From positions 1 to 37,852 of the forward strand of contig NZ_VZRB01000049.1 of the NCBI RefSeq assembly GCF_008806595.1: DNA of 37,852 nt, in the 5' to 3' direction. The notes beneath the pieces were generated by a model. That model was not told the origin of the DNA, searched no databases, and worked only from the letters and a program-made list of their open reading frames with translations. Positions 1-9,241 of the stretch are shown here, piece after piece. This stretch comes from Streptomyces luteolifulvus (GTDB lineage Bacteria; Actinomycetota; Actinomycetes; Streptomycetales; Streptomycetaceae). How positions within the stretch are numbered: position 1 is the stretch's first letter; each line of letters opens with the position of its first letter. Both the position numbers and the translations under genes were made by a program.

Positions 1-2
1 GT

Positions 3-3000
3 TTCTCGGACGCGATCGCGTCGTTGGAGGCGGCCGGGGTCGGCACGTATCTGGAGATCGGCCCGGACGCTGTCCTGACCGCGCTGGCCCAGGAGACGGC
101 CGATGCCGCCACCGCCGTACCCCTGCTGCGGCGCAACCGCGACGAGGCACCGGCCCTCGTTCAGGCCGTCAGCGCCCTGCACACCCACGGCGTACGAGTG
201 GACTGGACCGCGTACTTCGCCGGATCCGGTGCCCGCCGCGTCGACCCGCCCCTGCCCACCTACGCCTTCCAGCACGAGCGCTACTGGATCAAGCCCGCCA
301 CCGGTGCTTCCGATGCCGCCGGACTCGGCCTCCAGGCGGGCGGCCACCCTCTCTTCGGCGCCAAACTGGAACGCGCGGACGGTGAGGGCGCGTTGTTCAC
401 CGGCCGTGTCTCGGCCCGCAGTCACCCGTGGCTGACACGGCACACCGTCCTCGGTACGACCGCGGTGCCGCCGGAGGCCCTGGTGGACGCCGTCGTGCGC
501 GCCGGTGACGAACTGGGCACGACCGCCCTGGAATCACTCGTCCTGCACCTCCCGCCGATGCTGCCCAAGGACGGCCGACTGCAGCTCCAGTTGTCCGTCG
601 ACGAGCCGCAGGGAAGCCTCTCGCGATCCTTCACCCTGCACGCACGCCCCGATGGCGACGACCTGCCCTGGACACTCTGCGCGAGCGGACAGCTCGGGCA
701 AGGCACCGCCAAAGCGCCCTTCGCCCCGGTCGCCTGGCCGCCCACCGATGCCGCCGCCCTCACCGAGACGGACACGGACCACGGCATCACCGCAGCCTGG
801 CGGCTCGGCGACGAGGTGTTCGCCGACATCGTCCTCGAGGAAGAACTGCACGGCGAGGTCGCTCACTTCGGCCTGCACCCGGCGTTGCTGCGCTCGGCCC
901 TGCGCGCCGCCGCCCCGACCGATCCCGATCCCGACCGGGACGACAAGACGCTCGCCGTCGAGTGGAGCGGCTTCCAGCTGTACGCGACCGGCGCCACAGC
1001 CCTGCGCGCCCATGCGATCCCGGCGGGCGAGCACACCGTCGCCTTGCGTCTCGCCGACCGCTCGGGTCAGCCCGTGGCCGTCGCCCGGGCCGTCAGGTCC
1101 CGCCCGGTGGATGCCGACACGGTGCGCGACACCCTGGTCCGGGACACCGACACGCTGTTCATGGTGGACTGGCAGGCCACCGCGCTGCCCGCTCCGGCCA
1201 CTGTGCCCGCTCTCGCCTTCCTCGACATGAGCGGCGACCGCACCATGCTCGCCGATGCCGTCGCGCGTGCGGAAGGCGGTGAACTCGACGCGATCGTGGT
1301 GCACAGGCCCGCCCTCGACGCCGGGGAAGCAGACGTCGTGGCCGCCGCTCACGCGCACACCCGCGCCGTCCTCGACCTGGCCCAGCGATGGCTGGCCGAC
1401 GAGCGCCCCGGCACCGTACCGCTGGTCGTCCTGACCCGTGGCGGGGTCGCCACGGGCGAGGAGACCACCGTCGACCCGGCGGGCTCCGCCGCCTGGGGTC
1501 TGCTGCGCTCGGCGCAGTCGGAGTCACCGAACCGGATCATCCTCGTGGACGCCGACACGGACGCCCTCGACGCCCTCGCCGGACCCCTGTCCGCGGTGGT
1601 CGCCTCCGGCACGCCCCAGGCCGCGATCCGTGACGGCCGCGTTCTGCTGCCGCGCCTGCTCCGCGCGCCACGAGCCGAGGACGGCGGCGCCCGCTCCGGC
1701 GCCTGGAATCCCGAGGGTACGGTCCTGATCACCGGTGGCACCGGAAGCCTCGGTGCCCTGTTCGCCCGCCATCTGGCGCGCGAGCACGGCATACGGCACC
1801 TGCTGCTCGTCAGCCGCCGGGGCCCCGACGCACCGGGCGCGAGCGATCTCCAGGCCGAACTGGCCGCATTGGGTGCCACGGCGACCATCGTCGCGGCAGA
1901 CACCGCCGACCGGGCCGCACTGGCCGCCGTCCTTGACGCCGTGCCCGCCGAACATCCGCTCACCGGCGTCGTGCACCTGGCCGGTGTGATCGACGACGGC
2001 CTGGTCTCCGACCTCACCCCGAAGCGCCTCGACACCGTCCTCGCGCCCAAGGCCGACGCCGCCTGGCATCTGCACGAACTGACCGAGCATCTGGACCTGT
2101 CCGCCTTCGTCCTGTTCTCCTCCGTCGCGGGCGTGATCGGCGGCGCCGGCCAGGCCAACTACGCGGCGGCCAACGCCTTCCTGGACGGACTCGCCGCCCT
2201 GCGCACAGCCCAGGGTCTGCCCGCCACCTCCGTGGCGTGGGGTCTGTGGGCCCAGACGTCCGGCATCACCGGCGGCCTCGACGAGGCCGACATCGCCCGC
2301 ATCACCCGCGCCGGCTTCGGGGTCATCTCCGCCGAGCAGGGCCCGCGGCTGCTGGACCTCGCCCTCGCGCTGCCTCACCCCGCCATGGTCGTCACCCCGC
2401 TGGACATCGCCGCGATGCGTGAACGTCCCGCGCAGGTGCCGCCGCTGCTCGCCTCCCTGGTGCGCAGGCCCGTACGGCGCGTCGCCAACAACTCGGAGCG
2501 CACCGCGGGCGATCTGGCGCAGCGTCTGGCCGGAGCCGACGAGCGCGAGCAACTCGCCCTCGTCCTGGAGGTGGTGCTCGCCGGGACGGCCGCGGTCCTG
2601 GGCCATGGCGATCCGTCGTCCCTCGACACCGCACTGCCCTTCAACCAGCTCGGTTTCGACTCGCTCACCTCGGTGGAACTGCGCAACCGTCTCACGGCGG
2701 AGCTGGAACTGCGGCTGCCCGCCACGCTGGTCTTCGACCACCCCACCCCCCGTGCCCTGGCGGAGTTCCTGCGGACCGCGCTGGTCACCGGCGCGGACGG
2801 TGCCGTGGGCAGGGCCGGGGCGGCCCACCCGGTGGAGGACTACGCGGCGGAGATCCGCCTGGACGAGGCGATCCGGCCCGCCGACGAGGTCGTAGGCCAT
2901 GTGGCCGACCCGGCCGAAATCTTCCTGACCGGCGCGACGGGCTTCCTCGGCGCGTTCCTGCTGCGCGACCTGTTGCGCGGCACCCGAGGCACCGTGCACT

Positions 3001-4022
3001 GCCTGGTCCGCGCGACCGACGAGGCGGACGGCCTGCGGCGGCTGCGCGAGAACCTGGAGTACTACCGTGTCCGGGACGAGGTGGATCCCGCCCGGATCAA
3101 GGTCGTCGTCGGTGACCTCGCCAGGCCCCGATTCGGCCTGAACGAGGAGGAGTTCGACGACCTCGCCCGCGCGATCGACGTCGTCTACCACGGCGGCGCC
3201 ACAGTGCACTGGCTGCACCCGTTCAGCTCGCTGAAGGCGGCCAACGTGCGCGGTACGGAGGAGGTCCTGCGGCTCGCCGCACGCCACCGCACCGTTCCCG
3301 TCCACTACCTGTCCACCACCGGAGTCTTCGCCGGTGAGCGCGCGGGGGGCAGCCCGCTCAAGGTGGACGACCCCACCGGTCCGGCCGAGGCGCTGCCCAG
3401 CGGCTATCTGCGCAGCAAGTGGGTTGCCGAGCAGGTCATCGGCATCGCGCGGGAGCGGGGTCTGCCGGTGACCGTCTACCGCGTGGACGTCGTCTCGGGC
3501 GACCAGGTCCATGGCGCCTGCCAGACCCGCGACTTCGTCTGGCTGAGCCTGCGCGGCCTGATCCAGGCGGGAGCGGTCCCGGCCGGCCTGGACGCCAGGG
3601 CTCCGCTCACCCCTGTGGACTACGTCAGCTCCGCGGTGGTCGCCCTGTCCACGGCGCCGGAGCCCGGCTCGGACACCTTCCACCTCTACAACCAGAGCCA
3701 TATGAGCTTCGCCGAGTTCATCTCCGAGCTGAGGGCGAGGGGTTACTCCCTGAAGGAGCTGGACTGGGACTCCTGGAGCGAAGTGGTCAAGTCGGACACC
3801 GACAACGTGATGCTTCCGCTGCTGGAAGCGTTCGACATGATGGCGAAGGGCAACGGCACCTTCTATCCGCCGGTCGACACGAGCGTGGCCGAACGGGCAC
3901 TGCAGGGCACGGGAGTCGAGTGCCCGACCATGACCGCCGACCTGTTCCAGCAGTACGTCACCTTCTTCACCGAGGCCGGCTTCTTCCCGCCGGCACACGC
4001 GGACGCCCACCAGTCCTCCTGA
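3..4022 (+). CDS. Type I modular PKS, C-terminal part: AT end-DH-KR-ACP-thioester reductase
   Basis: This is the last module of a modular polyketide synthase, and the reading frame is open to the left edge, so the gene is 5'-truncated. Domains in order: the end of an acyltransferase (to about nt 120) and its YAFQHERYW linker (about 255-295); a dehydratase fold (about 340-1000) with HxxxGxxxxP intact (His codon 441-443); a ketoreductase (about 1715-2265) with GGTGSLG, IDD in the LDD position (B-type) and the NYAAAN active-site motif; an ACP with LGFDSL (Ser 2661-2663); and an NAD(P)-binding thioester reductase (about 2910-3960) with GATGFLG and YLRSK (Tyr 3405-3407, Lys 3417-3419). The second DH motif reads HPALLRSALR, so Arg (891-893) replaces the catalytic Asp and Arg (903-905) the usual His/Gln; the YGP motif is also missing. 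The DH is probably inactive. The reductase predicts release as an aldehyde or alcohol rather than by a TE domain. AT specificity cannot be read here. Confidence 0.95.
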   Translation, partial: FSDAIASLEAAGVGTYLEIGPDAVLTALAQETADAATAVPLLRRNRDEAPALVQAVSALHTHGVRVDWTAYFAGSGARRVDPPLPTYAFQHERYWIKPATGASDAAGLGLQAGGHPLFGAKLERADGEGALFTGRVSARSHPWLTRHTVLGTTAVPPEALVDAVVRAGDELGTTALESLVLHLPPMLPKDGRLQLQLSVDEPQGSLSRSFTLHARPDGDDLPWTLCASGQLGQGTAKAPFAPVAWPPTDAAALTETDTDHGITAAWRLGDEVFADIVLEEELHGEVAHFGLHPALLRSALRAAAPTDPDPDRDDKTLAVEWSGFQLYATGATALRAHAIPAGEHTVALRLADRSGQPVAVARAVRSRPVDADTVRDTLVRDTDTLFMVDWQATALPAPATVPALAFLDMSGDRTMLADAVARAEGGELDAIVVHRPALDAGEADVVAAAHAHTRAVLDLAQRWLADERPGTVPLVVLTRGGVATGEETTVDPAGSAAWGLLRSAQSESPNRIILVDADTDALDALAGPLSAVVASGTPQAAIRDGRVLLPRLLRAPRAEDGGARSGAWNPEGTVLITGGTGSLGALFARHLAREHGIRHLLLVSRRGPDAPGASDLQAELAALGATATIVAADTADRAALAAVLDAVPAEHPLTGVVHLAGVIDDGLVSDLTPKRLDTVLAPKADAAWHLHELTEHLDLSAFVLFSSVAGVIGGAGQANYAAANAFLDGLAALRTAQGLPATSVAWGLWAQTSGITGGLDEADIARITRAGFGVISAEQGPRLLDLALALPHPAMVVTPLDIAAMRERPAQVPPLLASLVRRPVRRVANNSERTAGDLAQRLAGADEREQLALVLEVVLAGTAAVLGHGDPSSLDTALPFNQLGFDSLTSVELRNRLTAELELRLPATLVFDHPTPRALAEFLRTALVTGADGAVGRAGAAHPVEDYAAEIRLDEAIRPADEVVGHVADPAEIFLTGATGFLGAFLLRDLLRGTRGTVHCLVRATDEADGLRRLRENLEYYRVRDEVDPARIKVVVGDLARPRFGLNEEEFDDLARAIDVVYHGGATVHWLHPFSSLKAANVRGTEEVLRLAARHRTVPVHYLSTTGVFAGERAGGSPLKVDDPTGPAEALPSGYLRSKWVAEQVIGIARERGLPVTVYRVDVVSGDQVHGACQTRDFVWLSLRGLIQAGAVPAGLDARAPLTPVDYVSSAVVALSTAPEPGSDTFHLYNQSHMSFAEFISELRARGYSLKELDWDSWSEVVKSDTDNVMLPLLEAFDMMAKGNGTFYPPVDTSVAERALQGTGVECPTMTADLFQQYVTFFTEAGFFPPAHADAHQSS

Positions 4023-4051
4023 CCCCTCCCTGAGACCCGTACGCGACGACA

Positions 4052-4107
4052 AGCGGCCGCCTCGCCCCACTGCGCCTCACCAGGCCGGTCGAGGCGAGGC
4101 AGCCGCT
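4052..4107 (+). terminator. Inverted repeat between PKS and thioesterase
   Basis: Arms at 4052-4066 and 4093-4107 are complementary over 15 bases with one mismatch and a 26-base loop. The hairpin starts about 30 bases after the PKS stop and ends 14 bases before the thioesterase ATG. There is no T-run. It could end part of the PKS transcript or stabilise its 3' end while allowing read-through; which of these applies is inference. Confidence 0.45.
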
Positions 4108-4121
4108 GGATTGGACCCGAC

Positions 4122-4877
4122 ATGTCCGCACTGGACAGCCGCTGGTTACGGCGGTTCCAGAGCGCCGAGGGCGACCAGCTCCGGCTCATCTCTTTCCCCC
4201 ACGCAGGCGGTGCGGCCAGCACCTACCTGGGCCTGTCACGCGCTCTTGCACCGGGCATCGACGTGCTGGCCGTCCAGTATCCGGGCCGCCAGGACCGCCG
4301 CCTGGAACCCGCGTTGACCTCCCTGACTCACCTGGCGCGTGCCGTCGCGGAGGAACTGGCCCGCCTCCCGCAGCGCCCTTACGCCTTCTTCGGCCACAGC
4401 ATGGGCGCCGTCATCGCCTACGAGACGGCCCGCGTTCTCACCGAGTTCGACCTGCCCACCCCGCAGCGCCTGATCCTCTCCGGCCGCGGCGCCCCGCGCC
4501 CCGAGCCCCGGGCCGACGACCGCCTGAACGGCGACGAGGCACTCATCGCCGAGATCCGCCGCCTCGGCGGTACCGGCAGCCGGGTCCTGGACGACCCCGA
4601 ACTGCTGGAGATGGTGATGCCCACCCTCCGCACGGACTACCAGGCCCTCGGCTCCTACCGCTGGGTGCCGGGACCACCGATCGACATCCCGCTGACCGTC
4701 ATGATGGGCACGTCCGATCCGATCGTCACGGTCGACGACGCCCGCGGCTGGCTCGCCCACTCCACGCGCCCCGACGACGTCCTCACCTTCGACGGCGGCC
4801 ACTTCTACCTCGACACCCACCTCCCATCCGTGGCCGAAGCGGTGCGCACGGTACTGGGGCAACCTGCGACGGTGTGA
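4122..4877 (+). CDS. Type II thioesterase (editing)
   Basis: A 251-residue alpha/beta hydrolase of the stand-alone type II thioesterase family, which removes wrong or stalled acyl groups from PKS carrier proteins in the cytoplasm. The triad is visible: Ser93 in GHSMG, Asp199 in GTSDP and His227 in GGHFYL; the N-terminal LISFPHAGG motif is typical. The length is normal for the family. It lies 99 bases downstream of the PKS on the same strand and should serve that assembly line. Because the PKS ends in a reductase rather than a TE domain, this is the only thioesterase visible here. It is the last gene that clearly belongs to the biosynthetic cluster, so it probably marks the cluster border. Confidence 0.93.
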   Translation: MSALDSRWLRRFQSAEGDQLRLISFPHAGGAASTYLGLSRALAPGIDVLAVQYPGRQDRRLEPALTSLTHLARAVAEELARLPQRPYAFFGHSMGAVIAYETARVLTEFDLPTPQRLILSGRGAPRPEPRADDRLNGDEALIAEIRRLGGTGSRVLDDPELLEMVMPTLRTDYQALGSYRWVPGPPIDIPLTVMMGTSDPIVTVDDARGWLAHSTRPDDVLTFDGGHFYLDTHLPSVAEAVRTVLGQPATV

Positions 4878-4900
4878 GCGGACGGGCGCCGCGGACACCT

Positions 4901-4937
4901 GGGGGGCGGGCCGACTGACCGACCTGGCCTGCCCCCT
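4901..4937. terminator. Bidirectional hairpin between convergent genes
   Basis: GC-rich arms at about 4901-4912 and 4926-4937 pair over 12 positions, two of them G-T, around a 13-base loop. The hairpin lies between the convergent thioesterase and the 4978 membrane-protein gene, where a two-way terminator is expected. No T-run is present. Confidence 0.5.
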
Positions 4938-4977
4938 CCCCACGGTGGTTTCAGGGCGGCCGTTCCCTCAATGCCGA

Positions 4978-6123
4978 TCAACCGGATGAACACTCGTCCG
5001 TCTGCTCGTTCCCGCCGCTGACGTACTCGATCCGCAGGGACTCACTCTGCTTCAGCTCGAACAACGTCCCCTGCTGTGGGCTCCACTCCCGAGGCACCAC
5101 GAACACCCTGTCGCCCGCGATGTGGAACAGACGCAGCCCGGCATAGCGATAGCTGTACGCACTGTCCTTGATCGGGACGCGGAAGCGGCAGCTCCCGCCG
5201 CCGCGGATCAGCAGGTCCTTCTCGCTGAAGACCACGACCGCGGGAAGACCTGTCCGTACGGTCCGAGCCGTCTGCTCGGCTCGACCGCGGCCGACGATCC
5301 CGGCGTATGTGGACACCGCCCAGAACAGCGACAAGACGCTGATCAGCAGAGCCAGGGCCCACACGCGCACGTGGTGCGCACGGACGGACGGTGCCCCGGC
5401 AGCGGTCATGTCGGCCGGCCGGGTTCGGGCGTAGGCCGTGAACAGGAAGCCCGTGATCGTCAGGAGCGGGATGGCGAGGTCGAAGGCGGTGGGGGTCAGC
5501 GGGTACAGGGGGAGCAGGAGGAACGCCACCACCCACGCGTGACGCCCCAGCCGGAGCATCGGCGCCGTGCCGGGGGCGCCGCGTCGGACCAAGCGGTGCA
5601 CGCCCATCGCCGCGAACGCGGCCGCGGTGCCCAGCCAGGCCGGCAGGAAGAGCGCGTCCACACTGCGCAACAGGTAGTCGCTGGTGGAGAGATGGAAGAC
5701 CGTGTCGCGCAGACCGAGCGCCCTGGTCTCCGCATCGGTGCTGGCCCAGCCGAAGTAGAAGAGAACGGCGGTGAACAGGGAGAGCAGGGAGCCGGCCACG
5801 CCGAGGAGTTCCAGCCAACCGGTCGGCAGCGGGGCGCCGTTGTCCTCGCCCCGGGGCTCCGGCGCGGCGGGACGCGCGGGCGGACCGTCCGGCCCGGGAC
5901 CTTGTCCGGGATTCTGTGGGCGAGCAGGAGCAGGAGCAGGAGCAGAGCTGGGGTCCCCGTTGGGTGGGGCATCCGGTCTGCCCGGCGGGTCGGTGTCAGG
6001 CACCGGATGGGGATCGGGTACGGGCGTCGGGGCCGGTGGCGTAACGCCTCTGCGGCCGCGGCTGGTTCCACCCAGTTCCTGGAGGCGTCGGCGCAGCCTC
6101 CCTCTCGTCCCGTTCTCGCTCAT
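4978..6123 (-). CDS. Multi-pass membrane protein with proline-rich N-terminus
   Basis: A 381-residue protein of unknown function. Residues 28-100 are a Pro/Ala-rich, probably disordered segment that includes a short run of AP repeats encoded by a six-base tandem repeat (5922-5946). About five hydrophobic segments follow (near 104-124, 151-175, 196-214, 215-232 and 253-275). The last 100 residues are hydrophilic and end in a Cys/Ser-rich tail, with one further Cys near 312. The start codon overlaps the stop of the upstream lipoprotein gene as ATGA, which indicates translational coupling and suggests the two products work together at the membrane. I do not recognise a family. Confidence 0.8.
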   Translation of the reverse strand: MSENGTRGRLRRRLQELGGTSRGRRGVTPPAPTPVPDPHPVPDTDPPGRPDAPPNGDPSSAPAPAPARPQNPGQGPGPDGPPARPAAPEPRGEDNGAPLPTGWLELLGVAGSLLSLFTAVLFYFGWASTDAETRALGLRDTVFHLSTSDYLLRSVDALFLPAWLGTAAAFAAMGVHRLVRRGAPGTAPMLRLGRHAWVVAFLLLPLYPLTPTAFDLAIPLLTITGFLFTAYARTRPADMTAAGAPSVRAHHVRVWALALLISVLSLFWAVSTYAGIVGRGRAEQTARTVRTGLPAVVVFSEKDLLIRGGGSCRFRVPIKDSAYSYRYAGLRLFHIAGDRVFVVPREWSPQQGTLFELKQSESLRIEYVSGGNEQTDECSSG

Positions 6124-7208
6124 GGAGCGGGGCTGGGCCAGTTGATCACGAGGGGCTGCTGGTGGCCGAGGCGGAAGTCCTTACCGACGACTTCGAGGAT
6201 GACCGAGTACGGCCTTCCGTCGAGATCGTCGGGGAAGGTGAAGTAGAGCTGTGCCTTCTCGCAGCAGGCGCTTCCCTCGGACCAGGCACCCTTGACGGTC
6301 TTCGACCGGCCACCGCTCCAGGACAGAACGACGGCCGTCGGCTTGCTGGGCCAGGTGCCGTCCACGGTGACTTGGTCCCCCGGGCCGACCTGCTCCCCGC
6401 CTCCGTAGAAGGAAACGCCGGTGACACCCGAATCGCAGGCCATCACGCCGGGGGCGTTGTCCACGAGCCGCACCCTGCCCTTCGGGTGATCCCGGTGAAA
6501 GGCCGTCAGCCGTTTCAGGGTGGCGTACGCATCCCCCTCCTTGCACCACCCGGGATCAGGCTGGTAGCCCGCTCGGCTCAGCTTCTCGTCAGCGGCGACG
6601 GCGATGTCCCAACCGTCCTGCCGGCCCTGAGTGGCCAGGCAAGCACCCGCCAGCCCCTCGATGACCCGCCACGACAGCCGATCACTGCCCCACGAGTGCA
6701 CCAGGTCCATGGCCTCTTGGCACCGGCCGGCCTGGAGCAGGTCATAAGCGTGACGGGCGTCGGTCGTCGTCTGCGTGGTCGGCGACTTGGGCCCCCACGG
6801 CAACCAGGCGATGTCCTCCTGCTTGTCCCGATCCGACGACCCGGAAGACTCGTTGTCGTTGTCGTCGTTTCCGCCGTCCTCGTCGCCCGTCCAGTCACTC
6901 CCACCGTGGTCGTCGCCGCCTGCGGTGGGTTGCCAGTCCCGTCCGTCCTCGCCCGAGCCGCCCCGCCAGTCGCCGCCGGAGGCGTCGTCCTCGCGTCCCT
7001 GACCATGCGATCCGCCCCCGCCCGACGACGGCCCACCGCGCGTGCCGTCCTGCGTGCTGCGAGCGCCGCCGCCGGGCTCTCCCTTGTCGTCCGTGGAACT
7101 GCAGCCGATCAGGGCAACCAGCATCACGACCATGCATAAGATCAGGTAGCGCCGAGGGCCGGTGACAGGCCGTTGTGGAGCCAGGGCAGAGCCTCGGTCA
7201 ATCGCCAT
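6120..7208 (-). CDS. Putative lipoprotein with low-complexity linker
   Basis: A 362-residue protein with basic residues (RR at 19-20), a hydrophobic stretch and a lipobox ending at Cys36 (LIGC), so it should be a lipid-anchored extracytoplasmic protein. Residues 40-125 are a Gly/Ser/Asp-rich linker. A folded region of about 230 residues follows, with several Cys and a C-terminal beta-rich part (VTVDGTWPSKPTAVVLSW) that could be an Ig-like or TIG-like module; this is tentative. It is the first gene of a two-gene operon with the membrane protein at 4978, with a 4-base overlap. Function is unknown. Confidence 0.8.
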   Translation of the reverse strand: MAIDRGSALAPQRPVTGPRRYLILCMVVMLVALIGCSSTDDKGEPGGGARSTQDGTRGGPSSGGGGSHGQGREDDASGGDWRGGSGEDGRDWQPTAGGDDHGGSDWTGDEDGGNDDNDNESSGSSDRDKQEDIAWLPWGPKSPTTQTTTDARHAYDLLQAGRCQEAMDLVHSWGSDRLSWRVIEGLAGACLATQGRQDGWDIAVAADEKLSRAGYQPDPGWCKEGDAYATLKRLTAFHRDHPKGRVRLVDNAPGVMACDSGVTGVSFYGGGEQVGPGDQVTVDGTWPSKPTAVVLSWSGGRSKTVKGAWSEGSACCEKAQLYFTFPDDLDGRPYSVILEVVGKDFRLGHQQPLVINWPSPAP

Positions 7209-7403
7209 GTGTCCCCCGCTTCATGCCGATTCCGAGCATTCTGGCCCCTTGTCCAGCGCTCGGGAAGGGGCACATGGCGCAACTCTCCGGCGCGCACAGT
7301 CCCCTCGTCCGCGCCCGCGCGCTACCCCCCCCGCATGAGCGGAGGTAGCGGCGTGCGGCGTGAGCGGTCGTCGCGGCCTGCGCGGTCAGGGACGGGTTGG
7401 GCC

Positions 7404-8144
7404 TCAGCTCCTGGTCCCGTACTCGTCGTGGCGACGCAGCCAGTGCATCTGCTCGCCCTCCTCATGGCGGCCCAGCGGGGCCCGGTCGAGGAGGCCGTAA
7501 TAAGCCATGGCAGGCTCAAGCCCGCGTGCTGTGGTGACGTACGTCCGGTAGACGGTGCCGTCGGAGAGCGCGTACGCACTCAGCCCGGGACCTTCGGTGA
7601 CATAGCTGGGGACGTCCGTGCCGGACAGCTCCGCCATCTGGCGCACGGTCGGCGGGATGTCGCCGCCTTCGAGGAACGGTCTCAGCTCGTCCTCGGTGTA
7701 CTGGAAGCCGAGGTCACGGTGGAAGTCGCTGCCGGCTGTGGAGACCCAGCCGAAGCTCCAGCCCATCCGAGCCCGGTAGGCGAGGAGCTTGTCGATCGCC
7801 GCCCGCGAGGAGCAGATCAGCGTCACGTCCCGGGCCTTGAGATGGACGACGTTGGGGTCGAGGGTGTCCGCGATCGAGGAGCAGACCGTGCATCCGGCCT
7901 CGTAGGGCGGGCCGAACATGAAGTGGTACACGAGCAGCTGCGAGCGCCCGTCGAAGAGATCCGCGAGCGACTTGGCGCCGTCCTCGGTCTCGAACCTGTA
8001 GTCCTTCTCGACCGGCACCCAGGGCAGCTCCCTCCGCTTTTGCGCGAGCTCGTCGCTGCGACGGGTGAGCTTCTTCTCCTCCGCGAGCAGTTCCGCCCGG
8101 GCCGCCTCGAATTCCTCCTGCGTGCCGATCTTGTGCTCGGGCAT
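7404..8144 (-). CDS. DUF899 thioredoxin-like protein
   Basis: A 246-residue protein that matches the DUF899 family: an N-terminal helical region (residues 10-40), then a thioredoxin-like core with LLVYHFMFGPPYEAGCTVCSS. Cys85 and Cys88 form a CxxC pair, consistent with a redox role, though the family's reaction is not established to my knowledge. The ATG at 8144 was chosen because GGAGGAGGGAAAGG lies just upstream; the reading frame runs further but without family resemblance. It lies downstream of the DinB-like gene on the same strand with a 127-base gap, so co-transcription is possible but not shown. Confidence 0.88.
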   Translation of the reverse strand: MPEHKIGTQEEFEAARAELLAEEKKLTRRSDELAQKRRELPWVPVEKDYRFETEDGAKSLADLFDGRSQLLVYHFMFGPPYEAGCTVCSSIADTLDPNVVHLKARDVTLICSSRAAIDKLLAYRARMGWSFGWVSTAGSDFHRDLGFQYTEDELRPFLEGGDIPPTVRQMAELSGTDVPSYVTEGPGLSAYALSDGTVYRTYVTTARGLEPAMAYYGLLDRAPLGRHEEGEQMHWLRRHDEYGTRS

Positions 8145-8271
8145 TGCCTTTCCCTCCTCCACGGGAGCAGAACGGACCCGACCGGCCATATGTCCACCGT
8201 ACGCGCGCGGCGAGGAAATCTCTCTGCGGCCCCTGGGCGAGCTGATGGCGATCATGATCCTCGCAGCGGGC

Positions 8272-8991
8272 CTACCCGGCCGTGGTGAAGCGGGTCCGCC
8301 ACAGGTCGCGGAGCAACGCGATCTCGGCCATGTGGTGGATGAACTCGAGGTTGGCCCCCGACAGCGCCGAGATGTACGGGTGGTCGGCGTCGTTGCTGTA
8401 CGGGTACTGGGAGAAGCCGACCGTGTCGAGCTGCTCCTCGGTGAGGGCGCCGATGCTGTCGCGCCAGCGGTCGATCAGCGCCCAGAACCGCCCGAGCGCC
8501 ACATCGGCGGAGGGGGTGAAGTCGACCAGCAGCTTCGGCTCCTGGCGCCGCTCACCGAAGGTCCACTCCCATCCGCCCGCGAAGTGGAAGTGCAGGTGCC
8601 CCAGCCGCCACGCGATGGTCGTGATCGGCGATCGGTCGGGCTCCGGCGCACCGGTGTGGGCGAGGACCTGCTCGACCCGCTCGACCGTCACGCTCCAGTC
8701 GTCGGCGATCTTGTCGACGGTCATGCCGTCGGCGGCCTGCCGGGCGACCTCGGCGTACGCGCTTGCCGGGATGTCCGGGGCGCCGAGGTCGAGCACCCAC
8801 TCGCCCGGCCCGAACGCCCTCGGCGTCGCCGCCTCGCCCCGGCGCCGGATCGACCAGCAACCGGGCACCGGCTCCCACAGGTACTCCTCGTCGCTGAGCC
8901 CCGTCAGCCGCACCTGGGCCATCTCCCTGGCCTGGTCGAACTGGTCGAGCAGCAAGCCCAAACGGTCGGTCCGCGTGCCGTCGATCTCCAT
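8272..8991 (-). CDS. DinB-like (DfsB/DUF664-type) four-helix protein
   Basis: A 239-residue protein resembling the DinB superfamily of metal-binding four-helix bundles. The N-terminal helix (DQFDQAREMAQVRLTGLSDEEYLWEPVPGCWSI) is the typical DinB opening, and His-rich segments (RLGHLHFHF and EFIHHMAEIALLRDLW) supply likely metal ligands. Many relatives act as thiol-dependent transferases, but the substrate cannot be read here. About 90 residues with a small HTH-like look (DKIADDWSVTVERVEQVL) sit between the first helix and the His-rich core, longer than in many relatives. The ATG at 8991 has an AAGGGAG about ten bases upstream. Confidence 0.8.
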   Translation of the reverse strand: MEIDGTRTDRLGLLLDQFDQAREMAQVRLTGLSDEEYLWEPVPGCWSIRRRGEAATPRAFGPGEWVLDLGAPDIPASAYAEVARQAADGMTVDKIADDWSVTVERVEQVLAHTGAPEPDRSPITTIAWRLGHLHFHFAGGWEWTFGERRQEPKLLVDFTPSADVALGRFWALIDRWRDSIGALTEEQLDTVGFSQYPYSNDADHPYISALSGANLEFIHHMAEIALLRDLWRTRFTTAG

Positions 8992-9241
8992 GCCTGCCCG
9001 GCTCCCTTCGTGGTCGCGTCTTGTATCTCACAGCGCTCAGGCGGAAGTTAACGGCTGACGAGACGGGGGCGCGACCCGATTTCCTCGGCCGTGAAGCGAA
9101 GCGGAACGATCCAGACATGACGCCTGCGGGCTATGCCGGAGTGGTGACCAGTCGGCGCGCGGTCATGCCCGTAACTCGATGTCATCCGTGCCGGGGCGGC
9201 ATCGGGACTTCTCTCAACGGTTGACCGCCATCGATGGACAA

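Noticed and set aside
1524..4070. An 848-residue open frame antisense to the PKS
   Set aside because: It is a GC-bias shadow: Gly/Arg/Val-rich, no domain text, and it lies opposite a fully recognisable PKS.
7325..7332. Run of eight C bases between the lipoprotein and DUF899 genes
   Set aside because: It is noncoding and explained by base composition; no slippage target.
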